Source: Girardinichthys multiradiatus (Eukaryota > Chordata > Actinopteri > Cyprinodontiformes > Goodeidae). From it: 64,000 nt of DNA. Of the stretch, positions 24,603 through 36,599 are shown piece by piece. The notes under the pieces are model-generated. The model did not search any database. It was not told the origin of the DNA and saw only the letters and a program-made list of their open reading frames with translations. The position numbers and the translations under genes were made by a program. Location of the stretch: the NCBI RefSeq assembly GCF_021462225.1, contig NC_061797.1:25381093-25445092 (forward strand), in the 5' to 3' direction. How positions within the stretch are numbered: the first letter of the stretch is position 1; each line of letters starts with the position of its first letter.

Positions 24603-24911
24603 GTGAAAATGGGTGGGGGGGCAGACATGTGCAGGGGAGGATCTGATAAGCCACTGAGGATCCCCACGGTGGCAGGAAGATGCTTCTGTTTATTAGCTTG
24701 TGCGAACATCAGAAACTGGAGATTAAGAGCTCCCCCTTCAGCCTACTTTCTGCTGGCTCCACTTCTCTCTGCTCTTGGTGGAGAACAGCTGCTGTGAGAC
24801 ACTCGCTCTGCATCTTTCACCTGCCACATTAACTCCAGTGGGATTCTCGGGGCCCGCAGCTTCACAGCAAGTCCGGCAGCTTATTTATGATGACTCGCAA
24901 TCTCACAACAG
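24603..24911 (+). promoter_or_regulatory. plekha7: Candidate internal promoter and alternative first exon of plekha7
   Basis: The composition shifts here to a more GC-rich, CpG-containing stretch that ends in an excellent donor, ACAACAG|GTGAGAG (exon end 24,911). Two overlapping ATGs (24,887 and 24,890) open MMTRNLTT but end in phase 1, which does not fit either downstream exon: joined to 27,256 it hits a stop within four codons, and joined to 35,614 it hits a stop at the second codon. If used, it would be a mostly non-coding leader, with translation starting at the in-frame ATG at 35,627 (MSKLTANQ). That would give an isoform without WW domains. This is inference only. Confidence 0.35.
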
Positions 24912-27255
24912 GTGAGAGCGTCTGAACTGCGTGTATTGTGGCAGGAAGATGCTGTAAAAGAGTAGTCATTTGTAGCAGGGAGATCCAGACTTCTTCAGGG
25001 GTATTTTTTTCCATGTTTTAAGTTTTGTGAGTAGAACTCAAGACCATAGGACAGTGGATGTGTTTTGTGGAGAAAGATGCAGGTTATGGTGTTCATTTCT
25101 GTGTGTGTGGACAAGATTATGTTTGGAGCTTTAGTAGCTGTCCTGCTGCAAGGACTCAGTGCCTGTGTCTGACAAAGTTTAACCTGATCCTCTTGTTTTT
25201 CCTGGAAAAGATTGAAATGGCATTCCAGGGCTGAACCGTAGATTTTAGCTTCACTGGTTGAAGCATCAAGAGAAGGACCACATGGTTCTTATTATAATTT
25301 AAGCTTCTGCATATTTCTGTGGAAATATTTAGACCAGCATGCCAGTTTGTTCTCAGGTTACCTGCTATTCACGCAGAAGTAGCCCTACTTTATTATCGAA
25401 CCGAGTTCTGTTTTTATGAAACCCTTATTTTTCTGTGCCTATGTTAAAGGTCAAACTGAGTTGTCACACACTAGGTCAGTTCACTTATCTTGGAATGAGG
25501 TGAGGTAGTGAAAGATGCCCTCTTGAAGATCATTGCATGCAGGGATGCCACTCATTCTTTCTCATCCTTATCTGGGTCAAAACAGAAACTCTGCTCTCAC
25601 ACAATAATATGCAAGTGGAGTGGCTGGTTGCCTGTTTGCTGGGTTAAAGTCCCCAGAAATGTGTGATTTGTGTAACAGAGAGTGTGTTTCAGTATTCAGT
25701 ATCTAGTGAAAATGCACCATCTGTCCCTGAATATTATAGGTGGTAATTATTTGGTAAATAAACCAATAGTTACAAAACAGAATCTCTTTAAAATCTCTTT
25801 TATATAAATTGTTATTTATCAAGTGCTATCTAGATTGGTTTTTGAGGCATTGTTTGACAACTACATGCAGTCTGTTATACCAGGAGTGTGTCGTGCCCTG
25901 TGTAACAGAGTTGTTCCTGACTTTAAACGAAGCTACCGCGCTGCAAATAAATAGGCCTACAGTGCTGCAGTGCTTGGAGGTGCTGCAAATTCCATGACAA
26001 ATAGTTCAGAAATAATGTCCCTAAAACAAAAGCCTAAAAAAAAAAACAATCCAGATTCCTAATTAACGGGAGGGAGCAGTGCTGGTGCAGTGCTTTGTGT
26101 GCACAAGGTGGCGCGGGTTGTCACGAGCTGTTCCTGCCTTAAATGAAATTTGTGGGCATATGGTGTTATTTTGTAAATGTGAACATGCATAATATCATAA
26201 ATGCTTGTGTTGTCAATGTGATGTCAGTGTTTTCATTTTTTGTGTGTGCATGATTGCAGCGATCCGTCTGAACTTCGCTGAAATGTCAACTCATAAGTCT
26301 TCCGACCCTGTTCGGTTAGATTGTCCTCCCCTTGCTGCATGGTGATGCAGAGGAACCGCTCTGTTTGTGTCCCGCTGTGCCTTTATTGGACTGAAACTGA
26401 ACAGCTTTCCTTTAGAGGATTCTATTTTTTAATATAGCCTGATATATCTCTCAGTTCCTTGAACAAAGATAATATAAACAACCTTTAGTGGGCTTTTGAA
26501 TTAATGCCACGTTAGAAAAAAGAAATGCAACCTAAGTTTAGTCAGGAGGTGCTCAAAAACAGAAGGATGATTAAAATTATGGGGGGAAATTAAATAGATA
26601 AGAACAAAAGTCAGAGATAGAAGCATGATTTCCCTTTACCTCTGTGTATTATCTATTTGCTACAACCTGTTAAACATTAGCAAGACATGTCCTGAAAATA
26701 TGTTTCCAACATGTCGTGTTAAATATTGTTTTTCAGGACAAGTTTGTTTTCTTAAGGTCTTGTTAAGGCAGATGTAGACTGCACCTTTGAGCATGCTTAG
26801 AGCCTAATTAGTCTGGAAGAAGTTGACTGAACTGAGACTGATTGGCTGGTTGACAGTGTATTTTATTTTTTAATTTGAGATCATAATATTCTTAGGATGT
26901 CAGTGAATGGCACTAGTATAATACTTTAATCCGGAGCATTGGTTCTGGTTCTTATACTGTCCTGCAACAATAAGATGGGTTTATGCTCTAGTTAAAGCAA
27001 TGAATGGCCCCATCTTGCTGGAATCAATAAAGCCCAGTGAGCTGGATGAGGAAGATTGCTGAGCCCTAAACTTTCTGTAAAGGAACATTTGCTGCAGTGC
27101 CACCGTAGACTTTTCTTGGGAAATTTGGGTTTGTGGCTTCAACTAGCAACAAACTGAAATAAAGAACTACACTAGATCATCCAGAGACATAGGTTTTAAT
27201 TCTATAAACTACTCATCTGGTTTTCTCATTTGGCTTTTTTTTGTTTGTTTTGCAG
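24912..27255. other. Intron-like non-coding stretch before the first visible coding exon
   Basis: No exon or repeat was recognised. The 25,800-26,150 part contains short GC-rich patches (CTACCGCGCTGC, GGTGGCGCGGG) but no supported gene. The last 40 bases form the polypyrimidine tract and AG acceptor of the exon at 27,256. Confidence 0.5.
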
Positions 27256-27339
27256 CCACAACTTGAGGAGCACGTCATTTCGGCATCCAGTGACTCGACA
27301 GATTTCACCTGAAAACATAGAATACACCTTACAAGACAG
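27256..27339 (+). CDS. plekha7: plekha7 exon: end of WW domain 2
   Basis: An 84-base exon lies between a TTTTTTGTTTGTTTTGCAG acceptor and a CAG|GTGAGC donor. It is entered in phase 2 (one base completes a codon, Asp) and left in phase 2. The translation HNLRSTSFRHPVT then SPENIEYTLQD matches the second WW domain end of vertebrate PLEKHA7 (recalled human: HNQQTTAFRHPVTG then SPENSEFILQ). The F-R-H-P segment holds the conserved WW-domain proline. WW domains of PLEKHA7 bind partners such as PDZD11. The exon carrying the start of WW2 was not found upstream in this window. Confidence 0.9.
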
Positions 27340-30300
27340 GTGAGCTGGTCTTTATTCTGAATGCCTGAACGCACAAAGGACATGTTTGGAAAACAAAATA
27401 CCCACAAATAACCTGCGTATCCGCCCATTTTCATTCTCAATTAAGCCTATTAGAGGCTGTGTAAACACTTACAAGCTGACTGTCAGTAACCGTCTCATAG
27501 TAAGAATAGTGGGAAAGATTGGCATGTTAACTTCGTTTGTCAAAGTGAATTTATTTTCCAGTGTAATGATGTTTAGTACTGCAATAATGTGACCCTATAT
27601 TTGGATTTTGCAGCTCATTAGCTTTGTTCTTCACATTATTACCTCATTAGTTGTGATCATAATGACACTGCAGTGAAACTGAAACTAACAAGTGCATTTG
27701 GACCTTTTTGTATTCAATGTAATCAATCTGACTGATCACTCGGCCTAGTTAGGAAGATGCCCGTCAGTTTTGCTTAGGTAAATGCTAGATGGGCTGGACT
27801 TACATAGTGCTATTTCAGTTGCACCGACCACATGAACTGCTTTTCTGCTAGATTTACTCGCTCACAAAGCTGCACGCATTCATACATCAAAATATGGAGA
27901 TGGATAGACAACCTGTTGTTTAATGCCTTGCCCAAGAGTAAATCAACATGTGGCAAGGGAGGAAAATCACAGCTATTTCTCACAATTTATATTGTGTTAT
28001 AGAAATCTGAATGTGCTTTGTGAATTTTTAGCAAAGCCAAGAAAAAAACATTGGAAATGTACAAAAATAAATAATAAAATAAAATTGTTTTCATTACCCA
28101 CCACATATACTGTTCTGACATGGCAGGTGGGTGTATTGTTGTTTTATATAGTTGTATAAATCTAGTTCTGCAAACCCATCAAAGATGCATGGCAGGGTTA
28201 CAGCACAATATAAGACAACAGGTGTGTGATTGTACTTAGGGTGGTTGGTGTCATCTGATCATGCATTGCAAACCACTATGGGCAAAGAAGTGTGAGACAT
28301 CTGGACTTTCATTATGTGTTTCCTCTGCAATCTTCTCATTCATCTCATCATTCATCTCCTAACAAATTCTCCCTCATCCTCAGAGCAGTCCTCCTTAAAC
28401 TGTGGATTTGTATATCATCTGGGTGGGGTTAAATATAATGACACCCTGTCACACAATAAAATAATTGGAGAGCCTTATAAATGTAAAAGCAGTTTGTAAT
28501 AGTCAAGTCTGGTGTTGAAAAAAGCTTTTGTTCCCAAAGCAGAAAGTTTGTAGCCAAAATCATTAAACAGTCCTATACAATACAAAGGACAAATAAGAAA
28601 GTCAAAGTAGCTTGCTTATTTAGAAACCAGAGTGGGAAGAAAGATTTGCTGCAGAAAACAGTTCTGGAAAAGTTCCTTACCTTTGAGATGCCAGAGAAAA
28701 ACAATGCACTGCCTCATTTTCTGTTTTAAGTAAATGATTTAAACACTTCATATGCAAGATCACAGGTAAGCACATTTATTGCATTTTAATGCTGTTTCCC
28801 TTTAGAAAGCTATATGGAACATCAATTACGTGTTAAATTATATTCAGAGAGACTACCATGGTTCAGTAATAAAGTGGTCATCCTTTATTTCAAATATCAG
28901 AGGTTTAATTTTCCACCTGACAGCTATAGTTATCAGCATATGAATTAGAATATAATTCAGCACACATACAGAGTGAAGATAAAAGGTGATTTATAGATGA
29001 CTAAATGAGGAACAGTCTAAAGATAACAAATCTGCAGCGCCTTTGGGATGCCGCCATAGGATGCTGCTACGGGATGCCATGTCAACAAAATCGCTCAAAA
29101 ATCTGTACGATACCTTGTTAATTTAAATGCTACCAAGAATTAAGCAAGTTTTGAAGGCAGTAGGGTCAGGAGTACATACATCGATACGTAAAGGGAATAA
29201 TCTTGTTATCCCTGCAATTTATTTCGTACTTAAAACAACTACATCAGTCAAGAACCTGCAGCATATTATTTTTCATTATTTTTCATGAATGAGCAGTGTT
29301 TGTTACATTAATGTATTAAATAAAAACAAATTGAGAGAAATATATTTATTAGTGCTATAGCCCTTACGCTGATCGGTTCTTCTTTGTATGAGTTAGAGTA
29401 AAAAGCCGGCATATGTAGAGTGAAAATATATAATATTGTCAAACCAAGAGAAGGATACAAAGGCTTCTTATGTAGGTTATGTTTGTGTTTTATTCAACCT
29501 TAACATGAAATTTGAATAGCTGTTTGCAAATATACAATATTTTTGTGATTAATTTTGCATGTATTAAGTTATTATGAAGCAGGTTTATTTCCGTGAATTA
29601 TTCCCTCTGGGTTAAGAGGAGTCAGTGTGCTCCCTGGAGATTTAATTCAGATTGAGTATGTCTTGATGGGAGGAAGCAGCTTCTGGAGGCCACAGAGAAG
29701 TCGATCAGTCTGTGTTGTACTGGCCTGAAGCCTTCGACTTCCTATAGATTATTACACTTTGATCCATTAATTATCTCCTTTCATGTACACACAAAGCTCA
29801 AAAGGATTTAAACATGTCAAATACTCCATCCTGTCACTTCAATCAAGGCAAGACAAGCCCGGATAAAAAGAGGACAGCATCTCTCTCTCTTCTGCACAAC
29901 ACTTCATGAAATATTGCTTTGGTCTTCCGCATGCGACAACAAATCTCCTGGGAAGCTATTCCTATGACCGTGGTGGTAAACAGTATGAAAGCTTCACATA
30001 AATTGGCAGCATCCTCATGATATGAGATGAACATCGTGTAAAATGTTGGCAGCAGTCATAGCTGAGACTGTATTCTGGTCTTAAGTTGCCTTTACTCTTT
30101 TACTCTTTATTCCACTTTGTGATCCAGTCTTTGATTTCCATCCCTACCTGATCCTTTAGATTAAGTCCAAGAGGAAAGTGGGGAAATAGGAACAAGTATA
30201 ACCACTGCAGTTAACTGGTTTGGGAACTTGTCAGATGATTTTGGTTGTGTCTTTGGTTTTTTGGTCAATATATTAGTTTTGCAGACATAGACCTTTATAC

Positions 30301-30589
30301 GAATAAACATACTTTATTTTTTTATAACGGTAAGAAGGAAAATTCATTTTCTATAGTAAAGCTGATTGCCTCTCAGTGTGAATAGTACTAACTCCAAGAT
30401 GGTTAAAAATAAAGTCAGAGGTAACACAAAAGGCATTAGGGTCTACTAAGGGTAATTGTTTTTTTACAGAAACAAGTCAGCTGATAACTTTCCCACCAAG
30501 ACTGGGAAATTCTATTAAGGTTTTTATTTATGTCCTGCTTACTTTGTGGGACCTATAATTTTCAAAAACTTTAAATAATCATCTGATTG

Positions 30590-31093
30590 TCATGGGTTGT
30601 TTGGTTTTTGGTTTCAGTGTTTTTCCTTATGTTTTTCACTGTTCAAGTTTTGAATCATGTTTAAGTTTATTTTCCTGGTTCATGCTTTTGTTTTGTCGTC
30701 TTGTTCATGTTTTGTCAAGTTTGGTTTTCGGATCTGGTTATGCTTTTGCTTCATGATTTTCTAGTTTGTGTTCAAGAGTCTCTGTTTTGCTCCAGTCACG
30801 TTTTGTTCTGTTAATTACGTTTATTCAGTTCACCTACTTCAAGTTAATCTGTCTTCTTGCTACACCTGGTTTTCACGCCATATATTCACACCTGTTCTGT
30901 TAGTCTTGGCGGAAACATCTTTCACTCTCATGCTCATGTCTAGCTCTCATGTTCAAGTCTTATTTTTTGACCACGCCATGCCTGTCTTGCTTGCCCGTTT
31001 GTTTTGTTCCTGTCTCCTGTAGTGAGTGAGTTTTTGTTATTAAATCTTTTTCACTTACCATCACGCTGCCTGCTCGTCTGCATTGTGGGGTCC
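30590..31093 (+). repeat. Interspersed repeat, family A (longer copy)
   Basis: A T-rich stretch with many repeats of CATGTTTTG/GTTTTG-like words leads into blocks shared with 19,016-19,148: GTGAGTGAG, TTTTTGTTATTAAAT, CACTTACCATCACGCTGCCT and TCTGCATTGTGGGGTCC. The shared right part proves a dispersed repeat; the left part (30,590-30,960) is assigned by continuity only. Confidence 0.6.
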
Positions 31094-32589
31094 AATTCCA
31101 AGTAAACGTGACAGAACCGTGACACTGATAGTTTAATTGTCAAGCTGCACTTTACCATGCGTAAAGTTAGAATAAAATGGATAAATGGTTATGCTTGACT
31201 GGTGCATTTATTTGAAATGAAAGTCTTGTAGGAACAAAATGCTTATGATGTAAACTTTTATGTTTTAAGGTGTGCAAAAAGGGAGTAGTAATATGCACTT
31301 TAAAGGAGATACAGCATTTATCAACATCCACATTTATCAACATCCACAATAAAGATCTGTAGAACCATTAAACTAATCTTTTGTTACAGTTGGATTATCT
31401 AACCCTGAAAAAACAATGTTTGCCGTATCCTTTAATATTGTTTTTCCTCCCTTACCATCATGCTTACTATGAGTAGGGCATATCAGACTTGTCCGTTCTT
31501 GTTTGTTACTGTTCCAGTTGTTTTTACCCATTATTGCTCTTACTGTAGAGGTTTTGGTGAGTTGCTGTTTTTTGGTATCACTTTTGGATGTACTGTCAAA
31601 AATAAAAATAAAATAAAAATAAAGCGCTTCACAAAGAGACCATAAAAAGTAAAACATGATTAAAAGGAGAAAAAAAAAAAAAAATTCAATTGTTATGAAA
31701 TTCATTAATGATCTGTCCAAGCAGGTGTATCAATAGCAAGAAAACGACGTTGGCTATAAACAGAGCCTTGGGGTACCCCACATCCAAGATCAGTAGAATT
31801 TGACATTATGGACGCTGAAGCTGCTGTTTGAAAGATAAATGAAATGAACTGAAGTTAAAGGTTGGACTTTTAAAAAAGTTTTTGTCTGAAATTATGCATT
31901 TTTAGGAATATATTTTACTCGTCTTTTTGGGTGACACCAATAAATGTATACTTTATTTTACTTTACTTTGTTGTTTACTTCCAGAGGTGAAATCAATTGA
32001 GAAAAAGCATTGGAAATACTGGATTGCCCTTAGTTTTACATTGCACAGCAGTACGTGTTATGTTCGGTTATAGGGATTACATCTAGGTGCATATTTTGAC
32101 TTGACTAAATTTTGCGATTAAGAAAATATCTAGACTTTTCCCCATGATGTTTTTACATTCCATTTAAAGAACAAATAATGGAACAGCTTTAAAAAACTGC
32201 ACTTAGTTACTAATGACTGCAGAAAGTTGTGCTTTTTGTACTTTTACACAAGAACTAAAGTAATAAACAGATTTCCTAGATTTGTGTTATTCCCACCTAG
32301 AAGAGAGAGAGTTGACTGAGCATGTAATGATTAAGTCTCAGTGATTTTTAAAATACCTGCTCCTGCCTCACTGCCTAAATGTTCTGTTCAGCCTCTTGTC
32401 AGAGTAACCACATTTGTTGTTTAGAGGTTCTGATGCAAGGCATGATGTAAAATCATGTAAAGATGCAATAATAATAACCAGTTATTCATAAAGCGCTGGG
32501 TGGGGTAAATTAGCCTAACAGCGATTCTCATTAAAGGAACCGAGGAGCATTTATCTGCAAAGGTTTTGAAAATTCTGCTAAATACCATG

Positions 32590-32960
32590 ACTTGCAAATG
32601 TTTTTGTAGATTTATAATTTTTGTAATTTTTTCTCACTAAAATTACATGTTTGAGAGTGTATTTTATTGGGATTTAGATATGACAAACACAAAGTAGCAC
32701 ATAATTATGAAGTGGAACCAAAGTGAGTGCCTTCAGAAGTCATCAGATTAGTGAGTAACAGTCACCCTGTCTGTTTAATCTAAGTATAAATCCATTCTGT
32801 AAATTATGTGAAGCCCTCAGAGGTCTTTTAGAGAACATTAGTGAACAAACAACAACGTGAAGACAAAGGAGCACACAGGACAGGTCAGGGATAAAAAAAA
32901 AAAACATCTCAAGCTCTGAGCATCTCACAAACTATAAAACTAGCAAGACACATCTTTCCT
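32590..32960 (+). mobile_element. Decayed Tc1-type element, 5' part
   Basis: Landmarks of a common fish Tc1 family are recognisable: TATTGGGATTTAGATATGAC, CACAAAGTAGCACATAATTA, GTGAAGCCCTCAGAGGTC, AGAGAACATTAGTGAACAAAC, and a run corresponding to the transposase start (ACAGGTCAGGGATAAA). The reading frame is lost after a 12-base A run at 32,893. No right terminal repeat was found, so the copy is truncated. Confidence 0.7.
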
Positions 32961-33282
32961 AAAGACACCTAAACAGACAGGACAGGCAAGGAGAGCATAA
33001 ATCAAAGCTGTAAAACCCCTCATTCCTGGGAGCTGTGCACGAGAACGGGTTAAAACTGTGCATTCTGGGATTCAGAGTTTTACCAGTCTCTTATTCTATG
33101 TGTGTAGTTCAGTCATTGTTTCATCCAAAAGCTGGGCCACAACAGCAATGTCACAAACCGTCTCAAAATAAGTAATCTTCCAGGGAGGGAATCTCCTTCA
33201 TTAAATGAAACGTTAAAAGAATATTGTGGTACCGCTCAATTATGTGAACTGTGTTATCATTAATCCTGCCTACAGATCATTA

Positions 33283-34892
33283 CAGGTCCTTCACAAAATA
33301 TTAGCATATTGTGATAAAGTTCATTATTTTCCATAATGTCATGATGAAAATTTAACATTCATATATTTTAGATTCATTGCACACTAACTGAAATATTTCA
33401 GATCTTTCATTGTCTTAATACGGATGATTTTGGCATACAGCTCATGAAAACCCAAAATTCCTATCTCACAAAATTAGCATATCATTAAAAGGGTCTCTAA
33501 ACGAGCTATGAACCTAATCATCTGAATCAACGAGTTAACTCTAAACACCTGCAAAAGATTCCTGAGGCCTTTAAAACTCCCAGCCTGGTTCATCACTCAA
33601 AACCCCAATCATGGGTAAGACTGCCGACCTGACTGCTGTCCAGAAGGCCACTATTGACACCCTCAAGCAAGAGGGTAAGACACAGAAAGAAATTTCTGAA
33701 CGAATAGGCTGTTCCCAGAGTGCTGTATCAAGGCACCTCAGTGGGAAGTCTGTGGGAAGGAAAAAGTGTGGCAGAAAACGCTGCACAACAAGAAGAGGTG
33801 ACCGGACCCTGAGGAAGATTGTGGAGAAGGGCCGATTCCAGACCTTGGGGGACCTGCGGAAGCAGTGGACTGAGTCTGGAGTAGAAACATCCAGAGCCAC
33901 CGTGCACAGGCGTGTGCAGAAAATGGGCTACAGGTGCCGCATTCCCCGGGTCAAGCCACTTTTGAACCAGAAACAGCGGCAGAAGCGCCTGACCTGGGCT
34001 ACAGAGAAGCAGCACTGGACTGTTGCTCAGTGGTCCAAAGTACTTTTTTCAGATGAAAGCAAATTCTGCAAGTCATTCGTAAATCAAGGTGCCAGAGTCT
34101 GGAGGAAGACTGGGGAGAAGGAAATGCCAAAATGCCAGAAGTCCAGTGTCAAGTACCCACAGTCAGTGATGGTCTGGGGTGCCGTGTCAGCTGCTGGTGT
34201 TGGTCCACTGTGTTTTATCAAGGGCAGGGTCAATGCAGCTAGCTATCAGGAGATTTTGGAGCACTTCATGCTTCCATCTGCTGAAAAGCTTTATGGAGAT
34301 GAAGATTTCATTTTTCAGCACGACCTGGCACCTGCTCACAGTGCCAAAACCACTGGTAAATGGTTTACTGACCATGGTATCACTGTGCTCAATTGGCCTG
34401 CCAACTCTCCTGACCTGAACCCCATAGAGAATCTGTGGGATATTGTGAAGAGAACGTTGAGAGACTCAAGACCCAACACTCTGGATGAGCTAAAGGCCGC
34501 TATCGAAGCATCCTGGGCCTCCATAAGACCTCAGCAGTGCCACAGGCTGATTGCCTCCATGCCACGCCGCATTGAAGCAGTCATTTCTGCAAAAGGATTC
34601 CCAACCAAGTATTGAGTGCATAACTGTACATGATTATTTGAAGGTTGACGTTTTTTGTATTAAAAACACTTTTCTTTTATTGGTCGGATGAAATATGCTA
34701 ATTTTGTGAGATAGGAATTTTGGGTTTTCATGAACTGTATGCCAAAATCATCCATATTAAGACAATGAAAGACCTGAAATATTTCAGTTAGTGTGCAATG
34801 AATCTAAAATATATGAATGTTAAATTTTCATCATGACATTATGGAAAATAATGAACTTTATCACAATATGCTAATATTTTGAGAAGGACCGG
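33283..34892 (+). mobile_element. Tc1-type DNA transposon, copy 3 (apparently intact)
   Basis: The 1,610-bp element is flanked by TA (33,281-33,282 and 34,893-34,894). The inverted terminal repeats, 33,283-33,482 and 34,693-34,892, are about 200 bp and nearly identical, the long IR arrangement typical of fish Tc1 elements. A single uninterrupted transposase frame fills the middle. The last bases at the right read GGACCGG instead of GGACCTG and the left has one change (CCTTCACAA), so the very ends differ slightly from copy 2. It lies in a plekha7 intron in the same orientation as the gene. Confidence 0.98.
33611..34615 (+). CDS. Tc1 transposase, complete open frame (334 aa)
   Basis: The start ATG is followed by GKTADLTAVQKATIDTLKQ. 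Residues about 1-110 form the two helix-turn-helix units that bind the terminal repeats (GCSQSAVSRHLSGKSVG at 33-49; second unit about 70-110). They are joined by a basic GRKKCGRKR stretch (49-57) that resembles the GRPR minor-groove motif. The RNase H-like catalytic core has D148 (FSDES), D238 (FQHDLAPAHS) and E273 (DLNPIENLW); 34 residues lie between the last two, the DD34E signature. The end is RRIEAVISAKGFPTKY. Length and motif spacing are those of functional Tc1 transposases. It cuts and pastes its own element at TA sites in the nucleus. Whether it is active cannot be read from sequence; no disabling mutation is visible. Confidence 0.96.
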   Translation: MGKTADLTAVQKATIDTLKQEGKTQKEISERIGCSQSAVSRHLSGKSVGRKKCGRKRCTTRRGDRTLRKIVEKGRFQTLGDLRKQWTESGVETSRATVHRRVQKMGYRCRIPRVKPLLNQKQRQKRLTWATEKQHWTVAQWSKVLFSDESKFCKSFVNQGARVWRKTGEKEMPKCQKSSVKYPQSVMVWGAVSAAGVGPLCFIKGRVNAASYQEILEHFMLPSAEKLYGDEDFIFQHDLAPAHSAKTTGKWFTDHGITVLNWPANSPDLNPIENLWDIVKRTLRDSRPNTLDELKAAIEASWASIRPQQCHRLIASMPRRIEAVISAKGFPTKY

Positions 34893-34894
34893 TA

Positions 34895-35613
34895 TTGTAT
34901 GAAAAAAAAAACAGAGCAAGGCAAAATAAATTCACGGTACAGCTTTTGTATTCTTGACAACAAGGTGGCCTGTCTAGTTGCCTCCAAGACAAAAAGAGCG
35001 GCTTTACAAAAGTTTACCATCTGATATGTTCAGTACACAAATCCAATTAAAGACTTTCATCATTTATGTTGTTTCTGTGTTTAATTAGCCATCACTGCAA
35101 GCAACTCTGGAGCTGCTAATGGTAAGGATTGCTATGGTCCAACAACCCTCCTAAAATCCTTTTAACATCAACTATGAAAGAAAGAGGTAGCACTCACTTT
35201 CAGTAACAGAAATAATCTGAAGTCAATTTGATTTGATCCTTTGGAAAATTCAGATTTTCTGTGAAAATGAAGTATTGTGAAGTAGATTAGTGGTCCAAAG
35301 AATTGTACCAATGGCTGTGTTTTGATCTTGTTTATTTTTGCATACCACGTGTGCTGTGGGGTTAGTCTAAGTATTACCACTTAGTTCTTTCCTATTCAAC
35401 TAAAACATCCTACGACAGAAGCCATTGTTTGTGACAGGTCTTGCTGTTGGTGTCAGGAAATAGTAATTTCCTTTTATATGTGAAAGCTCAGCAGAGGTCT
35501 GGTCTCTTTTTCACAGCTTGTCACTACAGGAATTAAGAAGGACCATCATTGTTCTGGTCTTCTCATCCTGTCTGTGTTACTCATCGTCATTTACACTGTG
35601 CTGTTAACTGCAG
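34895..35613 (+). other. plekha7 intron, 3' part
   Basis: Intron sequence between Tc1 copy 3 and the next exon. Nothing is recognised apart from the acceptor region ending TGTTAACTGCAG. Confidence 0.6.
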
Positions 35614-35725
35614 GATAGACGCCCGCATGTCCAAGCTAACGGCCAATCAGAGGTCTCCCAGCATGGTCACAGAGTCCTCCAGGGCTGTGACCCCAGCTGC
35701 AGTGGATGTCACCTCAGGATCAAAG
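35614..35725 (+). CDS. plekha7: plekha7 exon: linker before PH domain
   Basis: A 112-base exon runs from a CTGCAG acceptor to an AAAG|GTGAGC donor, entered in phase 2 and left in phase 0. It encodes a Ser/Thr-rich linker between the WW and PH domains. IDARMSKLTANQRSPSMVTE lines up with the human PLEKHA7 stretch HMSKQDRNQRPSSMVSE. An in-frame ATG at 35,627 (MSKL) is a possible start for transcripts from an internal promoter. Confidence rests on matching phase with both neighbours and the conserved NQR-S-MV core. Confidence 0.9.
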
Positions 35726-36599
35726 GTGAGCTTCATTTTACAAAGAATTGAGCTGATGCATGAGTAGATTTTGGTTTCGATTTGTGCTTTGTTTTATTAA
35801 AAAACTTGAACAATTGATGAGAAAATTATGATCTTTGTCTGAGCTGGCTGAAGATTTGATCCAAATAGAACATAGCTGAAAAAGCTGCCCTGTTTATGTA
35901 TGTTAATGAATTCATCAAATCACATAAATGATATATTAAGCTACTATTATTAGATTTAGATGTTTTACTTTTACTTCAAGTTCCCTTCTGCTCATATTTC
36001 AGATGAAGAAAGATAATGTTGTTTAGGTAATAATGGTCATTTTCTCAATAAATATGTTTTGCCCTGGCAAAGGAACACAAAAAAGTAAAATAGACATGCA
36101 ACCGTTAATACTTTGTAAAGAGTAAAGTATCTTTTTCCCTTTATCCATCTTCAGTCCACTTTAAGAGAAAGCTCCAGTAAAATACCTTCTTAAAGGATCC
36201 ATGAGAAGGATGTAGGAAAGCATGTTATCCTCAAGCATTTAAAGAACAGTCACCTTATTCTCCATGATTTGTTGTATTTTTTGCCAATTTTTTAAAATGA
36301 ACTTGCGATCAACGGCTGTCAATGCCACAGGTTCCATACGTCAAGTCTTTCACCAAGGCTATGGTAATAGTTTGCCACTACCATTGTTTCGTGAGCTGTT
36401 GGTTGGAGGTTTACATTAGGAGGTGGAGGTATATATCAGACAGAGTTTTATAAACCTTTTATTTTATGGTGCGCCATATTTTTCCAAATTTGCTCTTGTA
36501 TTTCACCACATTAACAGGTGCCTGTGGTGTTTTTTTAATTAACCTTTGGGCTATTCATTATATAAAGTATCGTAACTCTGAAGCACGTAAGTCAACTTC

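Larger units (their letters stand above)
27340..33280 (+). other. plekha7 intron, 5' part
   Basis: This is the long intron (27,340-35,613) up to the inserted Tc1 copy 3. It holds a family A repeat (about 30,590-31,093) and a Tc1 relic (about 32,590-32,960). Around 29,038-29,082 a GGGATGCC-like motif occurs three times. Nothing else was recognised. Confidence 0.6.
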
